A DNA stretch of 15,111 nt from M3007 sp046296435 (lineage in GTDB: Bacteria > Bacteroidota > Bacteroidia > Chitinophagales > Saprospiraceae): positions 1-15,111 of the forward strand of contig JBKBLI010000076.1 of NCBI GenBank assembly GCA_046296435.1, in the 5' to 3' direction. Below are positions 8,334-15,111 of the stretch, piece after piece. Under the pieces are notes generated by a model. That model was not told the DNA's origin and did no database searches. It saw only the letters and a list, made by a program, of their open reading frames with translations. A program made the position numbers and the translations under genes. The stretch's first letter is position 1; every line of letters starts with the position of its first letter.

Positions 8334-8368
8334 GTGATGAACAAACGCGTTGTTTGATTAGCGCACCG

Positions 8369-8376
8369 CAAAAGTA
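8369..8376 (-). promoter_or_regulatory. Candidate -7 element (TACTTTTG) of recA
   Basis: The minus strand reads TACTTTTG, an exact match to TAnnTTTG. Initiation about 7 bases downstream would give a leader of about 55 nt to the start codon at 8307. No convincing -33 TTG is seen at the usual distance. Confidence 0.45.
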
Positions 8377-8394
8377 AACAAAATGTTTTTGTTT

Positions 8395-8420
8395 GGTTTT
8401 TTTTTCGAAAAAAAATAACC
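8395..8420 (-). terminator. Long T/A near-palindrome between uppS and recA, possible uppS terminator
   Basis: GGTT, seven more T, CG, eight A, T, AACC make a near-perfect 26-base inverted repeat with one bulge. It is about 130 bases past the uppS stop and just upstream of the recA -7 element. It may form a hairpin ending uppS transcription, or act as curved DNA upstream of recA. Confidence 0.4.
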
Positions 8421-8444
8421 TTGCGTGCAGAACTGGCGCTGGGG

Positions 8445-8465
8445 AGTGAAAAGTGAAGGGTGAAA
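8445..8465. repeat. Degenerate heptamer tandem repeat (3 units)
   Basis: AGTGAAA, AGTGAAG, GGTGAAA follow each other without gaps between uppS and recA. They match short heptanucleotide tandem repeats of the TTTCACT type found in some bacterial intergenic regions. A G-rich stretch follows at 8469-8522. Confidence 0.5.
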
Positions 8466-8551
8466 AGCGGGGTGTGGGAGATGGCGCTTGGGGGAGTGTG
8501 GGACGGGGGCGAGAGATCGGGGCGCGCAGGCTTGGGAGGCTGGGCGCGGTT

Positions 8552-9298
8552 TTATCCTGCCATTTGTTCGCTGATACGGCCGAAGCGGCGTTCGCGGCGC
8601 TGGTAGCTGATGACGGCTTCGAACAGTTCTTTTTTTCCGAAATCGGGCCAGAATACGGGCGTAAAATACAGTTCGGAGTAGGCGATTTGCCAGAGGAGGA
8701 AGTTGGAGATGCGGGTTTCACCGCTGGTTCGGATGAGGAGCTCGGGATCGGGCATGCCGCTTGTGCCCAGAGCGTCTGCAAATCGGACTTCGTCGATATC
8801 GTCTGGGCGGATGGCGCCCGCAGCGGCTTGTTGGGCCAATATGCGGGCGGCTTGTATGATTTCCCATTTGGCGGAGTAGTTGAGCGCAAGGACGAGTTTG
8901 AGGCCGGTGTTGTGTCGGGTTTGTTCCATGCCTTCCAGCAAGGCCCTGTAGTTGGCTTCGGGCAAGGCGCTGATGTCGCCGATGGTGAGGAGGCGCACGT
9001 TGTTTTTATTGAGGTTGTTGATTTCGCGTTTGATGGTATCGACCAAAAGGTTCATCAGCGTGTTTACTTCTTCTGGCGGACGACTCCAGTTTTCGGTGCT
9101 GAAGGCGTAGAGGGTGAGGTACTCGACGCCGATTTCGCCGCAGCCTTCGGTTACTTCGCGCACGCTTTTGACGCCGTTGCGGTGGCCCCACACGCGGGGC
9201 ATTCCTTTTTGCTTGGCCCAGCGTCCGTTGCCGTCCATGATGATGGCGATATGCCTTGGCGCTTTTTCGGGGATAATCAGGGATTTCAAGTCGTCCAT
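8552..9298 (-). CDS. uppS: Undecaprenyl diphosphate synthase (cis-prenyltransferase)
   Basis: The protein has 248 residues from the ATG at 9298-9296 (MDDLKSLIIPEKAPRHIAII). An in-frame upstream ATG at 9346 would add 16 residues and overlap the candidate -7 element, so the shorter start is preferred and matches the family size of about 250. It condenses isopentenyl diphosphate units onto farnesyl diphosphate to make the C55 lipid carrier for peptidoglycan and polysaccharide synthesis, working at the cytoplasmic membrane face. Motifs: MDGNGRWA (21-28, catalytic D22), GHRNG (38-42), FSTENWSRP (66-74), ALNYS (138-142), and DPELLIRTSGE (184-194) with RISNFLLWQ (196-204). The Wzz-like gene in this window would depend on the same lipid carrier, but the two are far apart. 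Confidence 0.96.
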   Translation of the reverse strand: MDDLKSLIIPEKAPRHIAIIMDGNGRWAKQKGMPRVWGHRNGVKSVREVTEGCGEIGVEYLTLYAFSTENWSRPPEEVNTLMNLLVDTIKREINNLNKNNVRLLTIGDISALPEANYRALLEGMEQTRHNTGLKLVLALNYSAKWEIIQAARILAQQAAAGAIRPDDIDEVRFADALGTSGMPDPELLIRTSGETRISNFLLWQIAYSELYFTPVFWPDFGKKELFEAVISYQRRERRFGRISEQMAG

Positions 9299-9343
9299 AA
9301 TGTGCAAGATAAGAAGCCTGCTACGCTGTGAAAAAACAAAACG

Positions 9344-9351
9344 CAAAATTA
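9344..9351 (-). promoter_or_regulatory. Candidate -7 element (TAATTTTG) of uppS
   Basis: An exact TAnnTTTG match on the minus strand, 46 bases upstream of the preferred uppS start, giving a leader of about 40 nt. No -33 partner is clear. Confidence 0.45.
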
Positions 9352-9365
9352 CGACAATTGGCTGC

Positions 9366-9380
9366 TTTTTTGCTTAAAAA
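9366..9380. repeat. T-tract/A-tract mini-palindrome between divergent promoters
   Basis: TTTTTT (9366-9371), GCTT, AAAAA (9376-9380). It sits between the two opposed -7 candidates of uppS and the 9480 gene. Confidence 0.4.
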
Positions 9381-9412
9381 TACAGGCCAATACTGGTAAA
9401 ACACGTTTTTTT

Positions 9413-9420
9413 TAGCTTTG
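9413..9420 (+). promoter_or_regulatory. Candidate -7 element (TAGCTTTG) of the 9480-11398 pair
   Basis: An exact TAnnTTTG match, 60 bases before the ATG at 9480, directly after a run of T. No -33 TTG is found at normal spacing. It would drive the conserved unknown gene and the overlapping rsmE. Confidence 0.45.
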
Positions 9421-9479
9421 GAGGTGTAGTTTCGGAGAAATGCGACATCTTCGCAGGCATATTTCAAAACTAAGCGTAT

Positions 9480-10679
9480 ATGCACAAGGAAGCCCGCAGG
9501 CGATATAACGCCTCATTCACGCCCGAAAAATACGATGCTTTTCTGAACGAAGTGAATACCGCTTACGGCGAGGCCTGCACCTTCAGGGTGAGCGAAACGC
9601 CGGTATTTGTACCTCGGGAGTTGAAGGCGCAGTTGTTGCGAGCGGTGGAGGACATTTGCGCGGTGATCACGGCTCCTGATTTCAGGGCCAAAAGTGAAGC
9701 GGCCATTCCGCCCCACCTGCGCGTGCCGGACGAAACGGCGCATACGGAGTTTTTGCAGTTGGACTTCGGCATATGCCGCGATGCCGGGGGGGGCTTTACG
9801 CCTCAGTTGATCGAGTTGCAGGGTTTCCCTTCGCTTTATTTTTTTCAACATCTATTGGCGCAGAGCTATCGGCGTTTTTTTGATGTGCCTGCCGATTTTC
9901 ATCACTTGTTCGGCGGATTGGACGAGGCTGGATACATTGATGTGTTGCGGCAGACGATTGTGGGCGACGCGAAGCCTGAGAATGTGATTTTGCTTGAAAT
10001 CGAACCCGAGAAGCAGAATACGCGCATCGACTTTTGGGGCAGCGAAAAGTATCTGGGCATCCGGTCTGTGTGCCTGAGCAAACTGCGTCGCGAGGGGCGC
10101 GATCTATATTATGTGGATGGGTCAGGGCGCCGTGTGGGCGTGGAGCGGATCTACAACCGCATCATCTTCGATGAGTTAGAAAAGCGCGCCGATCTTCCTC
10201 GCGAGTGGGATATGCTTTCTGAAGTCAACGCCGAATGGATTGGCCATCCGAATTGGTTTTTCCGTATCAGCAAGCATACGCTGCCGTATCTGCGCAGCGA
10301 CTTTGTGCCGCAGACGCGCTTTCTGAGCGAACTTGCCGCGCCGCCCGACGATCTGCATCAGTGGGTGCTCAAGCCTTTGTTCTCTTTCTCGGGCATGGGC
10401 GTAAAGGTCAATGTGACGCCCGAAGACATTGAGGCCGTTCGGAACCCGGCCGAATATATTCTGCAGCGCAAGGTGCAGTATGTGGCGGGGATCGAGACGC
10501 TGGATCCCGAAGAGCCGACCAAATGCGAGATCCGCATGATGCTTCTGTGGAAGAAGGGTTGGGAGGCCCCTCGTCTGGTCAACAACCTCGTGCGCATGAG
10601 CAAAGGGGAAATGGTTGGCGTGCGTTACAACAAAGGTAAAACCTGGGTGGGCGCTAGCGTAGGCTACTTTGAGCCATGA
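9480..10679 (+). CDS. Conserved protein of unknown function, possibly ATP-grasp-like
   Basis: The protein has 399 residues with no signal peptide or membrane segment, so it is probably cytoplasmic. I do not recognise a named family with certainty. The C-terminal third resembles an ATP-grasp nucleotide-binding half. WVLKPLFSFSGMGVKV (295-310) looks like a strand, a Lys and a Gly-rich loop. YILQRKVQY (326-334) and CEIRMMLLW (349-357) look like the following strands. NNLVRMSKGEMVGVRYNKG (368-386) looks like a basic substrate- or metal-binding stretch. The middle part holds LIELQGFPSLYFFQ (110-123) and VERIYNRIIFDELEKRADLP (221-240). If correct, it would join a carboxylate to an amine using ATP, as in the glutathionylspermidine-synthase-like ATP-grasp group, but the substrate is unknown. 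Its TGA overlaps the rsmE ATG by four bases (ATGA), implying translational coupling. It is not preceded by a Shine-Dalgarno. Confidence 0.75.
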   Translation: MHKEARRRYNASFTPEKYDAFLNEVNTAYGEACTFRVSETPVFVPRELKAQLLRAVEDICAVITAPDFRAKSEAAIPPHLRVPDETAHTEFLQLDFGICRDAGGGFTPQLIELQGFPSLYFFQHLLAQSYRRFFDVPADFHHLFGGLDEAGYIDVLRQTIVGDAKPENVILLEIEPEKQNTRIDFWGSEKYLGIRSVCLSKLRREGRDLYYVDGSGRRVGVERIYNRIIFDELEKRADLPREWDMLSEVNAEWIGHPNWFFRISKHTLPYLRSDFVPQTRFLSELAAPPDDLHQWVLKPLFSFSGMGVKVNVTPEDIEAVRNPAEYILQRKVQYVAGIETLDPEEPTKCEIRMMLLWKKGWEAPRLVNNLVRMSKGEMVGVRYNKGKTWVGASVGYFEP

Positions 10680-11398
10680 CGACGACGGATGACGCGCTTT
10701 TTTACGCCGGCGATCTGGACGCTCCGCTGATTGTGCTGGACGAAGAGGAAAGCCGGCACATTGCGGCTGTGTTGCGCCGTAAAGTAGGCGATACTTTGCT
10801 GCTTTGCGACGGTCGGGGGCGGCGTTGTGTGGCGCAGATCGTTGAGATCGGCAAGCGCGCGCTGATCGCCCGCGCCCTTGGACCGATCCCCGAGCCTGCG
10901 CCTGACCCGGCGCTCCTGCATCTGGCCGTAGCCCCTACCAAGCATGCCGACCGCATGGAGTGGATGGTCGAAAAGGCGGTGGAGATGGGCGTGCGGCGCA
11001 TTACTCCTCTGTTGTGCGAGCGTTCCGAGCGCCGCGCATTGCGCGGCGAGCGCTTGCAGAAGATTGCCCTGAGCGCGATGAAGCAGTCTATGCGCCTTTG
11101 GGCGCCTCAGATAGATGCTTTGACGCCCCTGCCTGTTTTTTTGAAAACACAAAATGACGCGCTTGCGCAGCGCTTCATTGCAGCATGCAGCCCCGACCCT
11201 AAACCGCACTTATTTGAAGTGCTGGATCGCCGTTGTCCATCTTGTATCTTGATTGGTCCGGAGGGCGATTTCAGCCCTTCGGAGTTGACGTTGGCTTTTC
11301 AGAGCGGATACGGCGCAGTGAGCCTGGGCGATGCGCGCCTGCGCACCGAGACGGCGGCGCTGTGCGCGGCGATGATCGCGGCCATGCCGGCGTTGTAG
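10676..11398 (+). CDS. rsmE: 16S rRNA (uracil(1498)-N(3))-methyltransferase RsmE
   Basis: The protein has 240 residues, the normal length. It is a SPOUT-class methyltransferase that uses S-adenosylmethionine to methylate U1498 of 16S rRNA in the assembled small subunit. The N-terminal PUA-like domain has ESRHIAAVLRRKVGD (25-39). The SPOUT domain has TKHADRMEWMVEKAVEMGV (88-106), CERSE (114-118), SAMKQSMR (133-140), IGPEGDFSPSE (193-203) and SLGDARLRTETAAL (216-229), the last two forming the knotted cofactor pocket. GPEGD replaces the more common GPEGG. The ATG overlaps the stop of the upstream gene, so the two are very likely one transcript. Confidence 0.94.
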   Translation: MTTTDDALFYAGDLDAPLIVLDEEESRHIAAVLRRKVGDTLLLCDGRGRRCVAQIVEIGKRALIARALGPIPEPAPDPALLHLAVAPTKHADRMEWMVEKAVEMGVRRITPLLCERSERRALRGERLQKIALSAMKQSMRLWAPQIDALTPLPVFLKTQNDALAQRFIAACSPDPKPHLFEVLDRRCPSCILIGPEGDFSPSELTLAFQSGYGAVSLGDARLRTETAALCAAMIAAMPAL

Positions 11399-11555
11399 AT
11401 CGGAAATGCGTCGCTTTGCCGAGCGGATCGACCGATTTAGCGTATTGCGCGGCGAAGGCGCGATGGCGCGGGGTTTGTAAGGTTGAGGCTGCGGGGCTTG
11501 ACGGCGCTGTCTCGCCTTATTTGACGCGTCGTTTGTCCGGTTTTAGGTTGAAGGG

Positions 11556-11572
11556 CGCCTGGGTATCAGGCG
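11556..11572. other. Hairpin downstream of rsmE
   Basis: CGCCTG (11556-11561) and CAGGCG (11567-11572) form a perfect 6-bp stem with a 5-base loop, about 160 bases after the rsmE stop. There is no following T tract, so a terminator role is doubtful. Confidence 0.3.
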
Positions 11573-11895
11573 TGGGCGCGCAGGTGTTTCGCGCGATTCT
11601 TTGAACACCCAACGCGTATTCATTTCCCAAAATAAGGCGGATGGGGGTTTTCGGAATATATTTTGGATATCTGATTTTTTTGTCGTGGTTTGGGGGATAC
11701 ACTATCTGCTTAGTCTATTGTTTATTCTGTTTTTTTGTTTGGATAGTTTTGATTGTTGTTTTTGGAGAAGATACGGGTGGCATTTCATCTTCCTACTGTA
11801 TTGACCTTTAACGCTTTAGCTGATCTTCGTCCTTTGATTGCTTGAAAAATGTATGTGTTTTTACGATAATAACTGTCTGGCGCCTGCCTCTTGAT

Positions 11896-11938
11896 TTGAC
11901 AGACCTTTGCTAAAATTTTTAATAAAACATTTCTTCTC
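11896..11938 (+). promoter_or_regulatory. Leader of the SdrD-type gene with conserved block
   Basis: TTGACA at 11897-11902 and AT-rich sequence at 11911-11927 suggest promoter-like DNA close to the start, but no full TAnnTTTG is present. TTTCTTCTCATGAAA, spanning the start codon, is repeated exactly at the start of the degraded paralogue (14536-14550), and both are preceded by TTTTTAATAA. The leader was evidently copied with the gene. Confidence 0.4.
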
Positions 11939-14338
11939 ATGAAAGGACATTTCAACTTCTTGCTATTTTTAATAACTTTGTCCGCTATGGCTGCGCTGAG
12001 ATTAGATGCGCAGGTAAGAGGTTCGGTATTCCGCGATTTTAACGGCAATGGTACAAGAGAATCCAACGAGCCTTTGGTACCCGGAGTCATCATAAATGTT
12101 TACGATGCAAGTAATGCGCTTTGCGGCACGGCTACATCGGGAGGCGCCACGGCCCCTAACTACAGCGTGCCCGGTTGTGGTACCGGGTCGGTACGGGTAG
12201 AGTTTATCGTGCCCAATACGCCGACGGTTTGCGTAAATAAAAACTTGGATGGCTTGGCGCATGGCAACGGTACGGCTTTAAGTGATGTGCGCTTTGTCAA
12301 CGGCAACAGTACGAATGTCAATTTTGGCATTATTGATCCTACACAGTATTATCCCAGCAGCAGTGGGATCGAAGTGTTCATCCCTTGCTATGCCAATGGC
12401 GACCCGCTACCGCCCGGCAGCCCTTGTGGAGCGATTGATTGGTTCGTAGGTTTCCCTTACACTAGTTCTGGCCTTACCCCTCCAGCACGCAAATTAAACG
12501 GGGCTATTATTGGGGCTAACTGGGGAACTGCTTACAGCAAACAAGCGGAAAAAATATTTACAGCCGCCTTTTTAAAGCGACACGTAGGCTTGGGTACTTT
12601 AGGGACAGGAGGCATTTACATGCTCACTCCAACTGGTACTACATTTACAGTAACGCCGTTTTACGACATGGATGCCAACGGGCATCGAACGCGTGCAGCT
12701 GCTTCTGCAGTGCCCTACGGTAGTGGTAGCAGTTTCAACATTAACCCAGCAGGGACTATCGCCACCTTCCTCGGACCGGTGGATCCTCTCACAGGCCAGC
12801 CTGAAGGCCTTGGTGTTGTCGGCTCTAATAGTGCGCGTGACTTGCCCACAGCCTTATCAACCCCGTCTTTTGACCCAGCGGCTTTTGACCAAACGGGAAA
12901 GGTAGGCTTAGGTGATTTGGAGATCAGTGACGATGGCCGCTTCCTGTTTGTGATGAATCTATACAGTCGGCGTCTGTTTCGCTTAGAACTGGACAATCCG
13001 AGTAATCCGACCTCAGTGGTGAATGTCCAGTCCTATCCTATTCCTGCTGTTTCTTGCAACAATGGCGTGCTTCGCCCCTTTGCTGTAAAGTATTATCGCG
13101 ACAAAGTGTATATCGGAGCGGTATGTAGTGGTGAGAATGGGGGACAGAACATTGTGAACGGAGCCACAGATCTATATGCCTATGTATTCAAATTGGATGA
13201 TCCCACTGGAGGCGCTCCTTCCTTCGATCCGGCGCCAGTCATTACTTTCCCCCTCAATTACTTAAAGGGTTCTGCCGATGGCGGGCTTTCCAATCGCTGG
13301 TATCCCTGGACAGATGAGGCGGGCTATTATACGGCGGTAACCCTTTGCCGCGCTCGTCCTTCTCCGATACTTTCCAATATCGAATTCTCCGATAGAGGCG
13401 ACCTGATGCTGAACTTCATGGATCGCCACGGCAATCAATTTGGCCACTTCAATCGTATGTATTTGAGTAGTGTGAACCTGACCTTAGCAGATGCTGTTAT
13501 CGGAGGGGAGATCCTCATAGCCGGTGTGGACTGTAATGGAACTTACACGCTTGAAAACAATGCCCAAATCACTTCTATCGGAGGTCTGGTGATTTCCACC
13601 CTCGGTGCAAGTAATCTACAAGGGCCGGGCAATGGCGAGTTTTTCTATGGCGATGGCGCTGTGCATTTGGAGTCCTCTATGGGGGGCTTCGCTGTTTTGC
13701 CTGGCGCTAATGAATTTATCACCACTTTCATGGACCCCATCGGTGTCTGGAGCGGCGGCACGCGGAGACTGTCCACGTTAACAGGGGCGGGTACTTCGGG
13801 TTATCAACTATATTCAGGATTAAGCGGCAAGGCAAATGGCCTAGGAGATGCCGAATTGAATGCTTTTTATCCCGATGTGCCCATCGAGATCGGCAACCGC
13901 GTGTGGAACGACGCTAACGGGAATGGTATTCAGGATGCCGACGAACCCGGTCTGGCCGGCGTTAACGTAACGCTTTGGAAGGAGACTTCGCCGGGCAATT
14001 TTACGGCCATAGCCGGAGTGTTGACCGACGCCAACGGGCAATATATTTTTAGCAGCGCTCCAGGGGCATCTACAGACGGAATCACGCGAGGCGTGACCCA
14101 GTTGCAGCCCAATATGAACTATGAGCTGCGATTCCCTGCCAGCGTGGGCGGATTGAATCTGACTATGCCCAATAATGGCGGCTTAGATCCGAATGCCGAT
14201 GTGCGCGATTCGGATGCCGATGCGGCTGGGGTCATTCCTTTCACCACAGGAAGCGCCGGCCGGAATAGCCACTCGTTTGATGTGGGGTACGGATGTGGCG
14301 TTCCTGTATGCCGCGTAACTACGGTAGTCAAGAATTAA
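11939..14338 (+). CDS. Secreted SdrD B-like domain protein
   Basis: The protein has 799 residues. Residues 1-25 are a signal peptide (MKGHFNFLLFLITLSAMAALRLDAQ). Residues of about 26-138 contain an SdrD B-like beta domain with VRGSVFRDFNGNG and ESNEPLVPGV. Residues of about 150-640 form a large region without a family I can name. It includes propeller-like strands such as LEISDDGRFLFVMNLYSRRLFRL, and WYPW, FSDRGDLML and TLENN motifs that recur in the downstream paralogue. Residues 649 to about 790 are a second, more canonical B domain (EIGNRVWNDANGNGIQDADE, then VGYGC) with a DxNxNxxxDxxE calcium-binding loop. Such domains form rigid stalks in surface proteins. Unlike the deiminase upstream, the chain ends at VCRVTTVVKN with no visible T9SS sorting domain, so its mode of surface attachment or release is unclear; it could be shortened at the C-terminus. 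Surface or extracellular location is inferred. Confidence 0.85.
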   Translation: MKGHFNFLLFLITLSAMAALRLDAQVRGSVFRDFNGNGTRESNEPLVPGVIINVYDASNALCGTATSGGATAPNYSVPGCGTGSVRVEFIVPNTPTVCVNKNLDGLAHGNGTALSDVRFVNGNSTNVNFGIIDPTQYYPSSSGIEVFIPCYANGDPLPPGSPCGAIDWFVGFPYTSSGLTPPARKLNGAIIGANWGTAYSKQAEKIFTAAFLKRHVGLGTLGTGGIYMLTPTGTTFTVTPFYDMDANGHRTRAAASAVPYGSGSSFNINPAGTIATFLGPVDPLTGQPEGLGVVGSNSARDLPTALSTPSFDPAAFDQTGKVGLGDLEISDDGRFLFVMNLYSRRLFRLELDNPSNPTSVVNVQSYPIPAVSCNNGVLRPFAVKYYRDKVYIGAVCSGENGGQNIVNGATDLYAYVFKLDDPTGGAPSFDPAPVITFPLNYLKGSADGGLSNRWYPWTDEAGYYTAVTLCRARPSPILSNIEFSDRGDLMLNFMDRHGNQFGHFNRMYLSSVNLTLADAVIGGEILIAGVDCNGTYTLENNAQITSIGGLVISTLGASNLQGPGNGEFFYGDGAVHLESSMGGFAVLPGANEFITTFMDPIGVWSGGTRRLSTLTGAGTSGYQLYSGLSGKANGLGDAELNAFYPDVPIEIGNRVWNDANGNGIQDADEPGLAGVNVTLWKETSPGNFTAIAGVLTDANGQYIFSSAPGASTDGITRGVTQLQPNMNYELRFPASVGGLNLTMPNNGGLDPNADVRDSDADAAGVIPFTTGSAGRNSHSFDVGYGCGVPVCRVTTVVKN

Positions 14339-14462
14339 GTTAGTCATGTGCGGGGAAACATCGCCGATTAAGGGGGCGACCGCAAGACGTGCTTATCCAC
14401 CAGTCTGATATTCAATATTTTATCGCTGCATTACGCTTGGTTTTGACGCAAAGCCGATAGAT

Positions 14463-14529
14463 AAAAAACTTTGGCGCCGTCCGTAGCTTTTCCTTGCAGA
14501 GATGGGACTTTTGCGCCAAAGTTTTTTTT
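14463..14529 (+). terminator. Terminator-like hairpin after the SdrD-type gene
   Basis: AAAAAACTTTGGCGC (14463-14477) and GCGCCAAAGTTTTTT (14513-14527) are perfect 15-base inverted repeats around a 35-base loop, ending in eight T (14522-14529). It is 125 bases past the stop codon. The symmetrical A and T ends would allow termination on either strand. It also lies only 15 bases before the start of the degraded paralogue. Confidence 0.7.
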
Positions 14530-14543
14530 AATAATTTCTTCTC

Positions 14544-15111
14544 ATGAAAAAGCGCATCGTTTAGCGGGACGCCGGCAATCTCGTATGCGTTGAATTACCA
14601 AAAGGGAGCGGCTTGGGCAAGCAAGTCGCTCCCTTATCGGGGGGATCAATGGTATCCTTGGTTAGATAATACTGACGTCATTGATGTTGATCCGGGCGAT
14701 AATTCTGGGACTTATCCCTCGCCCATGCTCACGGATATTGACTTTTCTGATCGCGGGGACTTGATTATGTCTTTTACAGATAGAGGCGGCGATGTATGGG
14801 GTGATCGAAATTTCCAACATTTAGCCGTTTCCACTACTGGAATTAGATATGTTATTGGAGGAGATTTATTGATCGCAGGTATAGATTGCTCGAGCGGTAA
14901 TTTTACCTTGGAGAATAACGGCAGTTTTACGTCGAGTGGTACTACTTTTTCCAGTACAGGAGGAGTAGGCAATAATCAAGGGCCCGGGGGCGGAGAGTTT
15001 TTATACAGGGAGAATGTAACTGGCGACCACGACGAAACCGCTATGGGTTCTGTTAGCAACTTATATGGCTCGGGACAAGTATTAGCAAGTGTGATGGATC
15101 CTCTTAGAACT
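14544..15111 (+). pseudogene. Degraded tandem paralogue of the SdrD-type protein (5' deletion and frame break; continues past window)
   Basis: An ATG at 14544, in the same leader context as the gene at 11939, opens only MKKRIV before a TAG at 14562. One frame over, from 14548 to the window end, 188 codons are open with no start. They align along their length with residues of about 425-610 of the upstream protein. Matching pairs include LNYQKGAA with LNYLKGSA, WYPW with WYPW, DFSDRGDLIMSF with EFSDRGDLMLNF, LLIAGIDC with ILIAGVDC, FTLENN with YTLENN, and NNQGPGGGEFLY with NLQGPGNGEFFY. The start is thus joined out of frame to the middle of the gene, with about 420 codons missing. The rest is still uninterrupted by stops, so the event is recent or is an assembly misjoin. 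The 3' end is outside the window. Confidence 0.75.

Larger units (their letters stand above)
11399..11938. other. 540-base gene-free region before the SdrD-type gene
   Basis: I find no credible gene. The first 200 bases are GC-rich; from about 11600 the sequence becomes clearly AT-rich with many T runs, unlike the surrounding genes. A 67-codon frame at 11601-11804 has only a TTG start and a composition consistent with AT-rich non-coding DNA. A hairpin is present at 11556-11572. No tRNA-like or rRNA-like segment was recognised. Confidence 0.55.

Noticed and set aside
8343..8357. Inverted repeat CAAAC/GTTTG in the recA leader as a possible SOS operator
   Set aside because: The stem is only five bases in AT-rich DNA, it does not match a known LexA box, and LexA is generally absent from this phylum, so a regulatory claim is not supported.
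8453..9331. A 292-codon plus-strand frame opposite uppS
   Set aside because: It is a mirror frame of uppS, whose catalytic motifs are all present on the minus strand.
11601..11804. A 67-codon hydrophobic frame in the region before the SdrD-type gene
   Set aside because: It begins with TTG, has no start context, and its Phe/Leu-rich content follows from T-rich DNA.

Overview
The window looks like a scaffold from a Bacteroidota genome, most likely a Saprospiria-type bacterium or a metagenome-assembled relative. Four things support this: the short primary sigma factor of the Bacteroidota type; a secreted deiminase with a type IX secretion (T9SS) C-terminal sorting domain; SdrD B-like repeat proteins; and several correctly oriented TAnnTTTG (-7) promoter elements with little Shine-Dalgarno signal. 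Genes are GC-rich (roughly mid-50s percent by eye), while the stretch around 11.6-11.94 kb is clearly more AT-rich.

Layout. From 1 to 1562 (minus) runs the 5' part of a Wzz/GumC-like polysaccharide chain-length protein that leaves the window. A 394-base divergent promoter region separates it from a secreted peptidylarginine/agmatine deiminase-family enzyme (plus, 1957-3759), followed by the primary sigma factor rpoD (plus, 3936-4805). A strong hairpin terminator lies between rpoD and the convergent glpK (minus, 4899-6563). recA (minus, 7063-8130) and uppS (minus, 8552-9298) follow on the same strand, each after a sizeable intergenic region. A divergent promoter region then leads to a possible ATP-grasp-like protein of unknown role (9480-10679), which overlaps rsmE (10676-11398) by ATGA. 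A 540-base gene-free stretch precedes a large secreted SdrD B-domain protein (11939-14338). A terminator follows, and then a tandem paralogue of that protein whose 5' half is missing and whose frame is broken (14544 to the window end).

Assembly state matters here. There are three N runs. Two of them (inside glpK and at the start of recA) are flanked by identical 77-78 bp direct repeats exactly 177 bases apart. These are almost certainly unmerged overlapping contig ends, not biology. Collapsing each repeat gives a 495-residue GlpK and leaves the complete 355-residue RecA with a single start codon. The third N run (6757-6856) has no flanking repeat and may hide real sequence.

The core genes (rpoD, glpK, recA, uppS, rsmE) are conventional. 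The most interesting parts are the deiminase, whose domain order matches the Porphyromonas gingivalis virulence enzyme PPAD (signal peptide, deiminase, Ig-like domain, T9SS sorting domain), the tandem SdrD-type proteins with one degraded copy, and a recurrent T-tract/A-tract mini-palindrome found in five intergenic regions. I saw no CRISPR array, phage, transposase, tRNA or rRNA, and nothing I would defend as an entirely new system.
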